Positions 8,033 through 18,144 of a DNA stretch of 64,000 bases are shown here, piece by piece (position 1 is the stretch's first letter; every line of letters starts with the position of its first letter). The translations under genes and the position numbers were made by a program. The stretch is taken from the NCBI RefSeq assembly GCF_000383475.1, contig NZ_KB911459.1:1192467-1256466 (forward strand), given 5' to 3'. Under the pieces are notes generated by a model, which worked only from the letters and a program-made list of their open reading frames with translations, searched no databases and was not told where the DNA came from. The stretch comes from Microbacterium sp. 11MF. GTDB taxonomy: Bacteria; Actinomycetota; Actinomycetes; Actinomycetales; Microbacteriaceae.

Positions 8033-10090
8033 ATGACGGATGCCGCGACCAACCCGCTCCTCGCCCCCTCTCCCCTCCCCTTCGACCTGCCGGATTACCC
8101 GAACATCCGCCCGGAGCACTACCTCCCGGCGTTCGAGCAGGCCTTCGCCTCGCACCGCGCCGAGATCGACGCGATCGCGACGTCCTCCGACGCGCCGACG
8201 TTCGAGAACACGCTGGTCGCGCTCGAGCGGTCCGGCGAGACCCTCGGGCGAGTCGCGCGCATCTTCTACACCGTGAGCTCCGCCCACGCGACGGCCGAGA
8301 TCCAGGAGATCGACGAGCAGCTCGCCCCGCTCATGGCCGCTCACCACGACGCCGTGACGCTCGATGCGCGCCTGTACGGGCGGGTCGCCGACGTGCATGC
8401 CCGCCTCGACGATCTCGGCCTGGAGGGCGAGGACCGGTACCTCGTAGAGCGCACCTACCGCGAGATGACGGGCGCCGGCGCGGGCCTCGACGAGGCGGAC
8501 AAGACGGTCCTGACGGAGCTGAACCAGCAGCTGTCCATGCTCACCACGACGTTCGAGAAGAACCTCCTCGCCGACACCAACGACCTCGCCGTGGTCTTCG
8601 ACGAGGCCGCCGAGCTCGACGGACTCACCGAGGGCGAACTGTCGGCGGCGGCACGCAATGCCACCGAGCGGGGCCTCGAGGGCAAGTACGTCGTCACGCT
8701 CACCCTCTTCACGGGGCACCCGTACCTCTCGTCGCTCACCTCCCGGGCGAGCCGCGAACGCCTCATGGCGGCATCCCGATCCCGGGGGCGCCGAGGCAAC
8801 GCCAACGACAACCGCGAGGTGCTCACCGAGATCGTGCGGCTGCGCTCCGAGCGTGCTCGGGTCCTCGGATACGACTCGCACGCGGCCTACGTCACCGCCG
8901 ACGAGACCGCCGGCTCCCCCGAAGCGGTGCACGAGCTCCTGCGCCGACTCGCGGTCCCCGCCGCAGAGAACGCGCGCCGGGAGCAGGCAGCCCTGCAGGA
9001 GATCATCGACAGCGAAGGTGACGGGTTCCCCCTCGCCGCGCACGACTGGGCCTTCTACACGGAGCGCGTGCGAGCCGCACGGTACGACCTCGATCGGACG
9101 GCCCTGCGACCCTGGTTCGAAGCCGAACGCGTCCTCGTCGACGGCGTGTTCCGCGCTGCGACGGATCTCTACGGCATCACGTTCACCGAGCGTGCCGACC
9201 TTCCCGCGTATCACCCCGAGGCACGTGTCTTCGAGGTCCGCAACGAGGACGGCTCCCACCTCGGCCTGTACGTCCTCGATCTGTACACGCGCGATTCCAA
9301 GCGCGGCGGGGCGTGGATGAACTCGATCGTGTCGCAGTCCGCACTGCGCGGCACGGCGCCGATCGTCATCAACAATCTCAATGTGCCCCAGCCCGCTCCC
9401 GGCAGCCCCACGCTCCTGACCCTCGACGAGGTGACGACGCTGTTCCACGAGTTCGGCCATGCGCTGCACGGACTCTTCGCCACCGTCACGTATCCGCACT
9501 TCGCCGGCACCTCGGTGTTCCGCGACTTCGTGGAGTTCCCCAGCCAGGTCAACGAGATGTGGATCTTCTGGCCCGAGGTGGTCGCGTCCTACGCACGCCA
9601 CGTCGACACCGACGAGCCGCTTCCCGCCGACGTCGTCCGGAAGCTCCGCGAGTCTGAGGCGTTCAATCAGGGCTTCGCGACGAGCGAGTACCTGGCCGCT
9701 TCCTGGATCGATCAGGCCTGGCACAGTCTGGATGGCGAGGACACCGCCGTCGCCATCGACGTCGACGCGTTCGAGGCCACGGCGCTTGCCGACATCGGTC
9801 TCGACAACCCTGCCGTCCCGACCCGGTACTCGTCGACCTACTTCGCTCACATCTTCTCGGGCGGCTACAGCGCGGGCTATTACTCCTACATCTGGAGCGA
9901 GGTCCTCGACGCCGACACGGTGGAGTGGTTCCGCGAGAACGGCGGCCTGACGCGCGAGAACGGCGATCGATTCCGCACCAGGCTGCTGGGCGTCGGCGGG
10001 TCGAAGGACCCGCTCGAGGCCTACCGCGACTTCCGCGGACGCGATGCGCGGATCGAGCCCCTGCTCCAGCGGCGCGGTCTCACCGGCTGA
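8033..10090 (+). CDS. M3 family oligopeptidase (peptidyl-dipeptidase Dcp / oligopeptidase A type)
   Basis: A 685-residue cytoplasmic zinc metallopeptidase that trims short peptides left by the large proteases. The zinc site is LFHEFGHALHGLF (HEXXH, about residues 472-476) with the third ligand glutamate downstream in EFPSQVNEMW. The N-terminal helices (DYPNIRPEHYLPAFEQAF) and the C-terminal FSGGYSAGYYSYIWSEV are family hallmarks, and the length matches Dcp/OpdA. The chosen ATG at 8033 is leaderless in form: TACGCT at 8021-8026 is six bases upstream and there is no Shine-Dalgarno motif. Its promoter lies beside the repeat array of the divergent regulator, so that regulator may also control it. 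Confidence 0.93.
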   Translation: MTDAATNPLLAPSPLPFDLPDYPNIRPEHYLPAFEQAFASHRAEIDAIATSSDAPTFENTLVALERSGETLGRVARIFYTVSSAHATAEIQEIDEQLAPLMAAHHDAVTLDARLYGRVADVHARLDDLGLEGEDRYLVERTYREMTGAGAGLDEADKTVLTELNQQLSMLTTTFEKNLLADTNDLAVVFDEAAELDGLTEGELSAAARNATERGLEGKYVVTLTLFTGHPYLSSLTSRASRERLMAASRSRGRRGNANDNREVLTEIVRLRSERARVLGYDSHAAYVTADETAGSPEAVHELLRRLAVPAAENARREQAALQEIIDSEGDGFPLAAHDWAFYTERVRAARYDLDRTALRPWFEAERVLVDGVFRAATDLYGITFTERADLPAYHPEARVFEVRNEDGSHLGLYVLDLYTRDSKRGGAWMNSIVSQSALRGTAPIVINNLNVPQPAPGSPTLLTLDEVTTLFHEFGHALHGLFATVTYPHFAGTSVFRDFVEFPSQVNEMWIFWPEVVASYARHVDTDEPLPADVVRKLRESEAFNQGFATSEYLAASWIDQAWHSLDGEDTAVAIDVDAFEATALADIGLDNPAVPTRYSSTYFAHIFSGGYSAGYYSYIWSEVLDADTVEWFRENGGLTRENGDRFRTRLLGVGGSKDPLEAYRDFRGRDARIEPLLQRRGLTG

Positions 10091-10097
10091 GCCCGGA

Positions 10098-10139
10098 CGA
10101 AAAGGGCGCCGCCTCCCTCCGGAGGCGGCGCCCTTTTCG
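10098..10139. terminator. bidirectional rho-independent terminator
   Basis: A perfect 19-bp stem (10098-10116 pairing with 10121-10139) around a four-base CTCC loop, GC-rich at the core and ending in AAAA/TTTT on either side. It sits between the convergent M3 peptidase and clpX genes and can serve both. Confidence 0.92.
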
Positions 10140-10156
10140 ATATCGGATGCCGGTGG

Positions 10157-11425
<1,269 letters not shown>

Positions 11426-11460
11426 GGTGTTCCCCCTCAGGATTCAGGCCGGTGCAGTCG

Positions 11461-11466
11461 AGCCTA
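11461..11466 (-). promoter_or_regulatory. -10 element of the clpX promoter
   Basis: TAGGCT read on the minus strand, giving a leader of about 29 bases before the clpX ATG, with GAGGGGG as ribosome-binding site. A clear -35 is not visible. Confidence 0.5.
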
Positions 11467-11510
11467 ACCGCAGATCCGGACACCGGGCGGATTGCGACAC
11501 GGGTGTGGAC

Positions 11511-11546
11511 GACGATGCCCCGCCGACGGGTCGGCGGGGCATCGTC
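11511..11546. terminator. hairpin terminator downstream of the clpP pair
   Basis: A perfect 17-bp inverted repeat (11511-11527 with 11530-11546) that begins 9 bases after the stop of the second clpP gene and lies upstream of the clpX promoter. The two-base spacer means the top pairs would open to form the loop. No T-run follows, as is common in high-GC actinobacteria. Confidence 0.8.
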
Positions 11547-11555
11547 TGACAGACC

Positions 11556-12221
11556 TCAGGCCGTGATGGCCGCGGGCGTGCGCTTGCGGGACGTGAGCAC
11601 CTGGTCGACGATCCCGTACTCCAGCGCTTCCTGCGCGGAGAGGATCTTGTCGCGATCGATGTCCTTGTTGACCTGCTCGACGGAGCGGTTCGTGTGGTGA
11701 GCCATCGTCTCTTCGAGCCAGGTCCGCATGCGGAGGATCTCCGCCGCCTGGATCTCGATGTCGGACGCCTGACCGTGACCGGACTCGCCGACGGCGGGCT
11801 GGTGCATCAGGATGCGGGCGTTCGGCAGGGCGAGCCGCTTGCCGGGCGCACCGGCCGCGAGCAGGACGGATGCCGCCGACGCCGCCTGGCCGAGGACGAC
11901 CGTCGACACCTGGGGCGAGATGTACTGCATGGTGTCGTAGATCGCCGTCATCGCGGTGAACGAACCACCGGGCGAGTTGATGTACATGATGATGTCGCGG
12001 TCGGGGTCCATCGACTCGAGGACCAGCAGCTGCGCCATCACGTCGTCGGCGGATGCGTCGTCGACCTGTACGCCGAGGAAGATCACGCGGTCTTCGAACA
12101 GCTTGTTGTACGGGTCCTGGCGCTTGTAGCCGTAGGCGGTGCGCTCCTCGAACTGCGGCAGGATGTACCGGCTCGAGGGCATCATGTCGCTCTGCGCGCG
12201 ACCGAAGATGGGGGTGTTCAT
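11556..12221 (-). CDS. clpP2: ATP-dependent Clp protease proteolytic subunit, second paralogue
   Basis: A 221-residue serine peptidase subunit. The catalytic triad is visible: Ser in GQAASAASVLL, His in ILMHQP, and Asp in NKDIDRDKIL. The oxyanion/handle motif [12 protein letters not shown] is intact. The N-terminus (PSSRYILPQFEERTAYGYKRQDPYNKLFEDRVIFLG) matches the actinobacterial ClpP2 type, which forms a mixed ring with ClpP1 and is the usual docking face for ClpX/ClpC in mycobacteria. It follows clpP1 by 17 bases, in one operon. Confidence 0.95.
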   Translation of the reverse strand: MNTPIFGRAQSDMMPSSRYILPQFEERTAYGYKRQDPYNKLFEDRVIFLGVQVDDASADDVMAQLLVLESMDPDRDIIMYINSPGGSFTAMTAIYDTMQYISPQVSTVVLGQAASAASVLLAAGAPGKRLALPNARILMHQPAVGESGHGQASDIEIQAAEILRMRTWLEETMAHHTNRSVEQVNKDIDRDKILSAQEALEYGIVDQVLTSRKRTPAAITA

Positions 12222-12238
12222 GCGTTGTCCTCCGACGC

Positions 12239-12823
12239 TCAGTTCTCGGTCCCGCCGCCGCCGGTGACGTCGGCAGCGTGTTCGCGGATGTGGTCGACGA
12301 AGCCGTACTCGAGCGCTTCGTCGGCGGTGAACCAGCGGTCGCGGTCACCGTCGGCGTTGATCTGCTCGACCGACTTGCCGGTCTGGGCGGAGGTGATCTC
12401 CGCGAGACGGTTCTTCATCGACACGATGAGCTGCGCCTGCGTCTGGATGTCGCTGGACGTGCCGCCGAAGCCGCCGTGCGGCTGGTGCAGCAGGACGCGG
12501 GCGTTGGGGGTGATGTAGCGCTTGCCCTTCGTGCCGCTGGTCAGCAGGAGCTGGCCCATCGAGGCGGCCATGCCGATGCCGACGGTGACGATGTCGTTGG
12601 GCACGAACTGCATCGTGTCGTAGATCGCCATACCCGCGGTGATCGAGCCACCCGGCGAGTTGATGTAGAGGTAGATGTCCTTCTCGGAATCCTCGGCCGC
12701 GAGCAGCAGGATCTTGGCGCAGATCTCGTTCGCGTTCTCGTCGCGCACCTCGGAACCGAGCCAGATGATTCGGTCCTTCAGCAGCCGGTCGAAGACACTG
12801 GTCGCCATAAGGGGTTCAGCCAT
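12239..12823 (-). CDS. clpP1: ATP-dependent Clp protease proteolytic subunit, first paralogue
   Basis: A 194-residue ClpP. Catalytic Ser is in [12 protein letters not shown], His in VLLHQP, Asp in [22 protein letters not shown]. It ends in a Gly-rich tail ([10 protein letters not shown]). The start ATG at 12823 has AGGAG seven bases upstream; longer upstream reading is not supported. In actinobacteria ClpP1 and ClpP2 assemble as two different heptamers, and both are required for activity in mycobacteria. The operon promoter (12861-12856) is preceded by a possible ClgR site. Confidence 0.95.
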   Translation of the reverse strand: MAEPLMATSVFDRLLKDRIIWLGSEVRDENANEICAKILLLAAEDSEKDIYLYINSPGGSITAGMAIYDTMQFVPNDIVTVGIGMAASMGQLLLTSGTKGKRYITPNARVLLHQPHGGFGGTSSDIQTQAQLIVSMKNRLAEITSAQTGKSVEQINADGDRDRWFTADEALEYGFVDHIREHAADVTGGGGTEN

Positions 12824-12855
12824 GGATGCTCTCCTGGATTCGTGTTCGTGCTTCG

Positions 12856-12902
12856 AATCTAGTGGCGCGTTCCGAGCGTCTCGCCCGTGTTCGCCGTGGG
12901 CA
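12856..12902 (-). promoter_or_regulatory. clpP1-clpP2 promoter with candidate ClgR box
   Basis: TAGATT (12861-12856, minus strand) is a plausible -10 with a leader of about 26 bases. About 40-53 bases upstream of the expected start is GTTCGC-N5-GCA (12889-12902, written on the plus strand), one base off the GTTCGC-N5-GCG motif described for ClgR, the activator of clp genes in Streptomyces and Corynebacterium. The position suits an activator. No clgR gene is in the window. Confidence 0.4.
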
Positions 12903-12955
12903 TACCACCGGCGGCATCCACCGCCTCCGGCGACGTGGACGATGCCCGGAAACGA

Positions 12956-12994
12956 CGACGGGCGGCGGGGCCCGAAGGCACCCACCGCCCGTCG
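12956..12994 (-). terminator. terminator of tig
   Basis: CGACGGGCGG (12956-12965) pairs with CCGCCCGTCG (12985-12994); after one mismatch three more pairs extend the stem. In the direction of tig the stem is followed by TCGTTTCC. It starts 8 bases after the tig stop codon. Confidence 0.7.
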
Positions 12995-13001
12995 ATGAGG
13001 G

Positions 13002-14540
13002 TCACTCGCTGTCGGCGGCCTTCTTCGTGGCGCGCTTGGCGGGAGCCTTCTTCGCGGGCTCCTCGGCCGCATCCGCGTCGGCCTTCTTGGCGGCGGGCTT
13101 GCGAGCCGGCGCCTTCTTGGCGGCGGGCTTCTCGTCCGCGGCGTCGTCGGCGTCGTCCGCCTTCTTCGCGGCGGGCTTCTTGGCCGGAGCCTTCTTCGCG
13201 GGGGCCTTCTTGGCGGCGGGCTTCTCGTCCGCGGCCTCGGTGGCCTCGTCTGCAGCCTCGTCGTCCTCGGCGGCGAAGCCGGTCAGGTCGACCTTCTTGC
13301 CGTTGGTGTCGACGACGGTCACCTTGCCGAGCGCGACGGCGAGGGCCTTGTTGCGGGCGACTTCACCGACCATCATCGGGATCTGGTTGCCCTCCTGCAG
13401 GGCGTTGACGAAGTCCTGCGGCGACATGCCGTACTGCGCCGACGACTGGATGAGGTACTGGGTGAGCTCCTCCTGGGAGACCTGCACCTCGTGCTTCTCA
13501 GCGATCTTGTCGAGGATCATCTGCGTGCGGAACTGCTTCTCGCTCGCTTCGGTGACCTCTGCGCGGTGGACGTCGTCCTCGAGGCGACCCTCACCCTCGA
13601 GGTGGGTGTGCACCTCGTCCTCGACGAGCTTGGCGGGAACGGGAATGTCCGCCTTCTCGATGAGGACCTCGATGAGCTTGTCGCGCGCGGCGGAGCCCTG
13701 CGTGAAGACGGCCTGCTCCGAGACGCGCTCGACGAGGCTCTCGCGGAGTTCGCCGATCGTGTCGAACTCGGAGGCGACCTGAGCGAAGTCGTCGTCGGCC
13801 TCGGGGAGCTCGCGCTCCTTGACGGCCTTGACGGACACGGCGACCTCGGCCTCTTCACCGGCGTGGTCGCCGCCGACGAGCTTCGAACGGAACGTGGTGT
13901 CCTCGCCGGCGGTGAGCGACTCGATGGCGTCGTCGATGCCCTCGAGGAGCTCGCCCGAGCCCACCTCGTAGGAGACGCCCTCGGCGCGGTCGATCTCGTT
14001 GCCCTCGATCGTGGCGACGAGGTCGAGCTCGACGAAGTCGCCGGCCTTGGCGGGACGGTCGACGGTCACGAGCGTGCCGAAGCGGCTGCGGAGCTTGTCG
14101 AGCTCGGCATCCACCGCAGCCTCATCGGTCTCGACGGCGTCGACCTCGATGGTGATGTCGTCGTAGGCGGGAAGCTCGAACTCGGGGCGGACGTCCACCT
14201 CGACCTCGACCTTGAGGTCGCCGGAGAAGTCCTTCGTGCTCGGCCACTCCACGATCTCGGCGGCGGGACGACCGACGATGCGGACGTCGTTCGCCGTCAC
14301 GGCCTCGCGGTAGAAGACGTCGAGGCCTTCGCTGACCGCGTGCTCGAGGACGGCCTCGCGACCGACGCGCTGGTCGATGATCGGTGCCGGGACCTTGCCC
14401 TTGCGGAAACCGGGGATCTGCACGTCCTGCGCGATGTGCTCGTACGCGTGCGAGATGCTCGGCTTGAGCTCCTCGGGGGTGACCGTGATGTGGAGCTTCA
14501 CCCGGGTGGGGCTGAGCTGCTCGACGGTGCTGGTGACCAT
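13002..14540 (-). CDS. tig: trigger factor (ribosome-associated chaperone/PPIase) with a Lys/Ala-rich tail
   Basis: A 512-residue trigger factor that receives nascent chains at the ribosome exit. The ribosome-docking signature is [12 protein letters not shown] (about residues 45-56, matching GFRxGKxP), followed by the FKBP-type PPIase domain (about 155-245) and the C-terminal chaperone arms. Typical trigger factors end near residue 430-470; this one adds about 91 residues (from about 422) made of acidic Asp/Ala/Glu blocks and PAKK/AAKK repeats, like a histone H1 or mycobacterial HupB tail. The start ATG at 14540 has AAGGAG ten bases upstream. It is a single-gene unit with its own terminator; tRNA-Pro lies just upstream on the same strand. 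Confidence 0.95.
   Translation of the reverse strand: MVTSTVEQLSPTRVKLHITVTPEELKPSISHAYEHIAQDVQIPGFRKGKVPAPIIDQRVGREAVLEHAVSEGLDVFYREAVTANDVRIVGRPAAEIVEWPSTKDFSGDLKVEVEVDVRPEFELPAYDDITIEVDAVETDEAAVDAELDKLRSRFGTLVTVDRPAKAGDFVELDLVATIEGNEIDRAEGVSYEVGSGELLEGIDDAIESLTAGEDTTFRSKLVGGDHAGEEAEVAVSVKAVKERELPEADDDFAQVASEFDTIGELRESLVERVSEQAVFTQGSAARDKLIEVLIEKADIPVPAKLVEDEVHTHLEGEGRLEDDVHRAEVTEASEKQFRTQMILDKIAEKHEVQVSQEELTQYLIQSSAQYGMSPQDFVNALQEGNQIPMMVGEVARNKALAVALGKVTVVDTNGKKVDLTGFAAEDDEAADEATEAADEKPAAKKAPAKKAPAKKPAAKKADDADDAADEKPAAKKAPARKPAAKKADADAAEEPAKKAPAKRATKKAADSE
13111..13235. repeat. 32-bp direct repeat inside the tig tail
   Basis: The same 32 bases occur at 13111-13142 and 13204-13235, 93 bases (31 codons) apart and in frame, so both encode the same [13 protein letters not shown] segment. 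Shorter copies (GGCGGGCTT cores) fill the space between. This suggests the tail grew by in-frame duplication and may vary in length among strains. Confidence 0.85.
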
Positions 14541-14610
14541 GCCTGTCGTTCTCCTTGTCCGGCCGCGCACACGCGCGTCCGTTCGGTGATCTGGGTTCGT
14601 GGGGCCGTTG

Positions 14611-14684
14611 TCGGGGCGACAGGATTTGAACCTGCGGCCTCCCGCTCCCAAAGCGGGCGCTCTACCAAGCTGAGCTACGCCCCG
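14611..14684 (-). tRNA. tRNA-Pro (anticodon UGG)
   Basis: A full cloverleaf on the minus strand: 7-bp acceptor stem CGGGGCG/CGCCCCG, D arm GCTC...GAGC, anticodon stem CCCGC/GCGGG with loop TTTGGGA giving anticodon TGG, and T arm GCAGG-TTCAAAT-CCTGT. Discriminator base A; CCA is not encoded. It reads CCA codons and, by wobble, other proline codons. Confidence 0.97.
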
Positions 14685-14724
14685 GGCGCGCACGCTGGCG
14701 AGCGCCGAAAAACGGCCGTTGGTA

Positions 14725-14751
14725 AGTCTAGCCGACCATGTCCGCTACACT
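14725..14751. promoter_or_regulatory. divergent -10 elements for tRNA-Pro and tRNA-Gly
   Basis: TAGACT on the minus strand (14730-14725) is 41 bases before the mature tRNA-Pro 5' end. TACACT on the plus strand (14746-14751) is 28 bases before tRNA-Gly. The two face away from each other across 15 bases. No convincing -35 hexamers are seen. Confidence 0.5.
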
Positions 14752-14778
14752 CGTCGAGGCGCTGTCCTCAGCGTCGAC

Positions 14779-14852
14779 GGGGATGTAGCTCAATGGTAGA
14801 GCCTCAGTCTTCCAAACTGATTACGCGGGTTCGATTCCCGTCATCCCCTCCA
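14779..14852 (+). tRNA. tRNA-Gly (anticodon UCC)
   Basis: Cloverleaf with acceptor stem GGGGATG/CATCCCC, short D arm (GCTCAATGGTAGAGC), anticodon stem CAGT/ACTG with loop CTTCCAA giving anticodon TCC, and T arm CGGG-TTCGATT-CCCG. Discriminator T, with CCA encoded at 14850-14852. Reads GGA and, by wobble, GGG. Confidence 0.97.
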
Positions 14853-14868
14853 CACACCCTCGCCCGGC

Positions 14869-17328
14869 TCACACCGAGCTGTAGGCGACGATCCCCCGCC
14901 GGACGGCGTCCAGCGCCTTCCGCGCGGTCACGGCGACGTCCGCGTCCGCGACGATCGAGAGCTGGTCGAGCAGATCGATCGTCTGCTTCGTCCAGCGCAC
15001 GAAGTCGCCTGCGGCGAGGTCGGCCTCGGAGAGGACCAGATCCAACGAGCCACCGCGCGCCCACGAGTTCATGGCCTGCGCCAGGCCCGTGGCGAGCGGT
15101 TCGGTTCCCGGCAGGTGATGCTCCTGCTCGAGGTCGTCGAGGCGGCTCCAGAGCTCCTGCGTCTTCGTCAGCGCATCGCGGAAAGGACCTCGCGGCAGGC
15201 GGTACTCCCCCGCCTCATCCCGACGCGGCTCGTACACGAGGCACGACGCGAGGGCAGCCAAGCCTGCGGCATCCAGGTTCTTCCAGAGTCCGCGACGCAG
15301 CGACTCGGCGACCAGGAGGTCGCGTTCGCCGTAGATGCGTCGCATCGTGCGTCCGGCGGCGGTCAGCGCGGCCGCGCCGTCCTCGAAGGCGACGTAGTTC
15401 AGCTCGGCGAGGACATCGATGATGCGGTCGAAGATCCGCGCGACGGTGCCGGTGCGGGTCTCGATGTCGCGTCGCGTCCGGTCCGTCCGGCGCCGCAGCT
15501 TCCAGTACCGCTCCGCCCAGCGCGCGTGGTTCTCGCGGTCCGGGCAGGAATGGCAGGGATGCCGCTGCATCCGATGTCGCAGGGACTGGATCTCGTTCTG
15601 CCGCTGCTGCCGGATGCGGGCGGGCGCGGTGCGGTCGGCACGGTTGAGCTTCTCGGCGTCGCTGAGGTCGCGACGGATGCCGGAGTACTCGGCGAAGTCG
15701 CCCCGGTCGCACGTCATGGACTTCTCGTAGCCGGCAAGGGATGCCTCGGCATCCTTCACCTGGCGGGCGAGGCCGACGACGGCGCGGTCCGCCTGGAACT
15801 GGGCGAACGAGGACTCGAGGATCTCGCGGGCACGCTCGCGACCGAACTGGTCGATCAGGTTGACGGCCATGTTGTAGGTCGGGCGGAAGCTCGAGTTCAA
15901 CGGATAGGTGCGTCGAGACGCGAGAGCGGCGACGGCCTGCGGATCGAGGGACTCGGTCCACTGCACGACAGCATGGCCCTCGACGTCGATGCCGCGCCGG
16001 CCGGCACGGCCGGTCAGCTGCGTGTACTCGCCGGACGTGATGGCGACCCGCGCCTCGCCGTTGAACTTCTCGAGCTTCTCGAGGACGACCGTCCGCGCCG
16101 GCATGTTGATGCCGAGCGCGAGGGTCTCGGTCGCGAAGACCACCTTGACGAGCTTGCGACGGAAGAGCTCTTCGACGACCTCCTTGAAGGCCGGCAGCAT
16201 GCCCGCGTGGTGCGCGGCGACGCCGCGCTCCAGGTTCTCGCGCCACTCCCAGTAGCCGAGGACGGCGAGGTCCTCGTCCTGCAGCGGACGAAGGCGATCG
16301 TCGATGATCGCCCGGATCTCATCGCGCTCGGCCGTGTCGGTCAGCCGCACTCCCGACCGCCGGACCTGCTGGACGGCGGCATCGCAGCCGACGCGACTGA
16401 AGATGAAGAAGATGGCGGGCAGGAGGTTCGACCGGCCGAGGAGCTCCACGACGTGCGGGCGGTCCATCCGCTCGATGCGCGCCGCCGTCGACGGCCGCAC
16501 GGGACGCTTGCCACCGCGGTGCGGGCGTCGGCGTTCCTGGTCGCCGCGGGACCGGTACTCGATCGCCCGGCGGTTGTTCTCGTAGGTCGCGGCCTTCGGC
16601 GAACGGATGCGGGTGAGTTCCTGGTTCACCTGCGCGGTGGCCACACCGGCACGATCATCGAACAGCGGCAACAGGTCACCGCGGACCAGCACATGCTGCT
16701 CGAGCGGGACGGGGCGGGTCTCGGAGACGATGACGGCGGTGTCGCCCCGCACGGTGTCGAGCCAGTCGCCGAACTCCTCCGCGTTCGAGACGGTCGCCGA
16801 CAGCGAGACGAGCCGGACGGCCGGCGGCAGGTGGAGGATGACCTCCTCCCAGACCGGCCCGCGGAAGCGGTCGGCGAGATAGTGGACCTCGTCCATGACG
16901 ACGTAGCGGAGGCCCCGGAGCGCAGGCGAATCCGCGTACAGCATGTTCCGGAGCACCTCGGTCGTCATAACGACGACCCGCGCGTTCCCGTTGATGTTCG
17001 TGTCGCCGGTGAGCAGACCGACCTGGTCCTCGCCGTAGACCTCCTGCAGCTCGCGGAACTTCTGATTCGACAGGGCCTTCATGGGCGTCGTGTAGAACGC
17101 CTTGTCCCCCGGCTCCCGCATCGCGAGATGGATCGCGAATTCGCCGACGATCGTCTTGCCGGCACCGGTCGGCGCCGCGACGAGGACGCTGCGACCGTCT
17201 TCGAGGGCCTGGCATCCCTCGACCTGGAACGGGTCGAGGTCGAACCGCTGCATCTCGGCGAACGACGCCGAGATCGGATGCCGACGGCCGGACTGCGCAC
17301 GTGCGTATCGCGCCGCGAAGTCCGTCAT
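14869..17328 (-). CDS. helY: Ski2/Mtr4-like DEVH-box RNA helicase
   Basis: An 819-residue superfamily 2 helicase of the HelY group found next to tatC in actinobacteria. Motif I is APTGAGKT (about residues 50-57), motif II is VMDEVHYL (DEVH), motif III is LVSLSATVS, and motif VI is QLTGRAGRRGID. A linker of about 100 residues rich in Arg separates the RecA domains, and the C-terminal half carries the helical DSHCT-type domain. It has a CHSC-PDR-ENH segment (about residue 590) that may bind zinc. Likely role: RNA unwinding in decay or processing. Its start ATG overlaps the tatC stop by four bases. Confidence 0.9.
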   Translation of the reverse strand: MTDFAARYARAQSGRRHPISASFAEMQRFDLDPFQVEGCQALEDGRSVLVAAPTGAGKTIVGEFAIHLAMREPGDKAFYTTPMKALSNQKFRELQEVYGEDQVGLLTGDTNINGNARVVVMTTEVLRNMLYADSPALRGLRYVVMDEVHYLADRFRGPVWEEVILHLPPAVRLVSLSATVSNAEEFGDWLDTVRGDTAVIVSETRPVPLEQHVLVRGDLLPLFDDRAGVATAQVNQELTRIRSPKAATYENNRRAIEYRSRGDQERRRPHRGGKRPVRPSTAARIERMDRPHVVELLGRSNLLPAIFFIFSRVGCDAAVQQVRRSGVRLTDTAERDEIRAIIDDRLRPLQDEDLAVLGYWEWRENLERGVAAHHAGMLPAFKEVVEELFRRKLVKVVFATETLALGINMPARTVVLEKLEKFNGEARVAITSGEYTQLTGRAGRRGIDVEGHAVVQWTESLDPQAVAALASRRTYPLNSSFRPTYNMAVNLIDQFGRERAREILESSFAQFQADRAVVGLARQVKDAEASLAGYEKSMTCDRGDFAEYSGIRRDLSDAEKLNRADRTAPARIRQQRQNEIQSLRHRMQRHPCHSCPDRENHARWAERYWKLRRRTDRTRRDIETRTGTVARIFDRIIDVLAELNYVAFEDGAAALTAAGRTMRRIYGERDLLVAESLRRGLWKNLDAAGLAALASCLVYEPRRDEAGEYRLPRGPFRDALTKTQELWSRLDDLEQEHHLPGTEPLATGLAQAMNSWARGGSLDLVLSEADLAAGDFVRWTKQTIDLLDQLSIVADADVAVTARKALDAVRRGIVAYSSV

Positions 17329-18140
17329 GCGATCGGGCCGAGGAGTTCCGCCTCGCGCTTGCGCTTGCGGCGGTCGAACAGCATCGACAGGCCGGCCGCG
17401 GCGAAGAAGAGGACCGTGAGGATCGCGGCCAGGATGAGCATGCTGACGACGTCGGCCGAGGGGGTGGCGGCACCGGCGAACACGGTCGCGATCACGATCG
17501 CCACCCGCCAGCCCTTCATGATCTCGCGCCCCGTCATGACCCCCGCCAGGTTGAGCGCCACCAGGAACACGGGCGTCACGTAGGAGACGCCGACGACGAT
17601 CAGGAGCTTGAAGACGAAGTCGTAGTAGTACTTGGCGTCGTAGAAGTTCGACGCCCCGTCGGGTGTGAAGCCCGCCATGAGCTCGACGAGATGAGGGAGG
17701 ATGAGCCACCCCGTGAACGCTCCGGCGAAGAAGAGCGGTACGGCCGCCGCGACGAACCCGACCGTGTAGCGGACCTCTTTACGGGTCAGACCCGGCATGA
17801 GGAACGCCCAGATCTGCCACAACCAGACCGGTGCCGAGATCAAGAGGCCGACGGCGAACGCGATCCGGACGCGAAGATCGAAGGCGGAGGTCACCGTCGC
17901 GAACATGAGGGTGACGGCGTTCTCCTGACCGCGTTGCTCCGCCACCACGCGGATCGGCTCCGTGATCGCCCAGATGATCGCGTCGCCGAGCGCGAAGGAC
18001 ACGATCATCCCGACGACCAGTGCCACGGCGGCGATGATGAGCCGCTTGCGGAACTCGCGGAGATGGTCGCCGAGCGACATCCGCTTGTCCCGGAGAGGGG
18101 CGTCGTCGGTGGCGGCGGCGTCCCGGTCGGTGGTCGTCAC
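17325..18140 (-). CDS. tatC: Sec-independent protein translocase TatC
   Basis: A 271-residue six-span membrane protein, the receptor for twin-arginine signal peptides. The family start MSLGDHLREFRKRL is present at residues 21-34, and the conserved FMPGLTRKE and FAFGLxFE-like regions follow (APVWLWQIWAFLMPGL; PVFLVALNLAGVMTG). The GTG at 18140 gives a 20-residue hydrophilic lead; an alternative start is the ATG at 18080 directly before SLGDHL. Neither has a good ribosome-binding site, so translation is probably coupled to tatA, which ends four bases upstream. Confidence 0.93.
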   Translation of the reverse strand: MTTTDRDAAATDDAPLRDKRMSLGDHLREFRKRLIIAAVALVVGMIVSFALGDAIIWAITEPIRVVAEQRGQENAVTLMFATVTSAFDLRVRIAFAVGLLISAPVWLWQIWAFLMPGLTRKEVRYTVGFVAAAVPLFFAGAFTGWLILPHLVELMAGFTPDGASNFYDAKYYYDFVFKLLIVVGVSYVTPVFLVALNLAGVMTGREIMKGWRVAIVIATVFAGAATPSADVVSMLILAAILTVLFFAAAGLSMLFDRRKRKREAELLGPIA

Positions 18141-18144
18141 CGCG

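Noticed and set aside
13111..13235. CRISPR-like or intergenic repeat
   Set aside because: The repeat is in frame inside tig and encodes the Lys/Ala-rich tail; there are no spacers of constant length.
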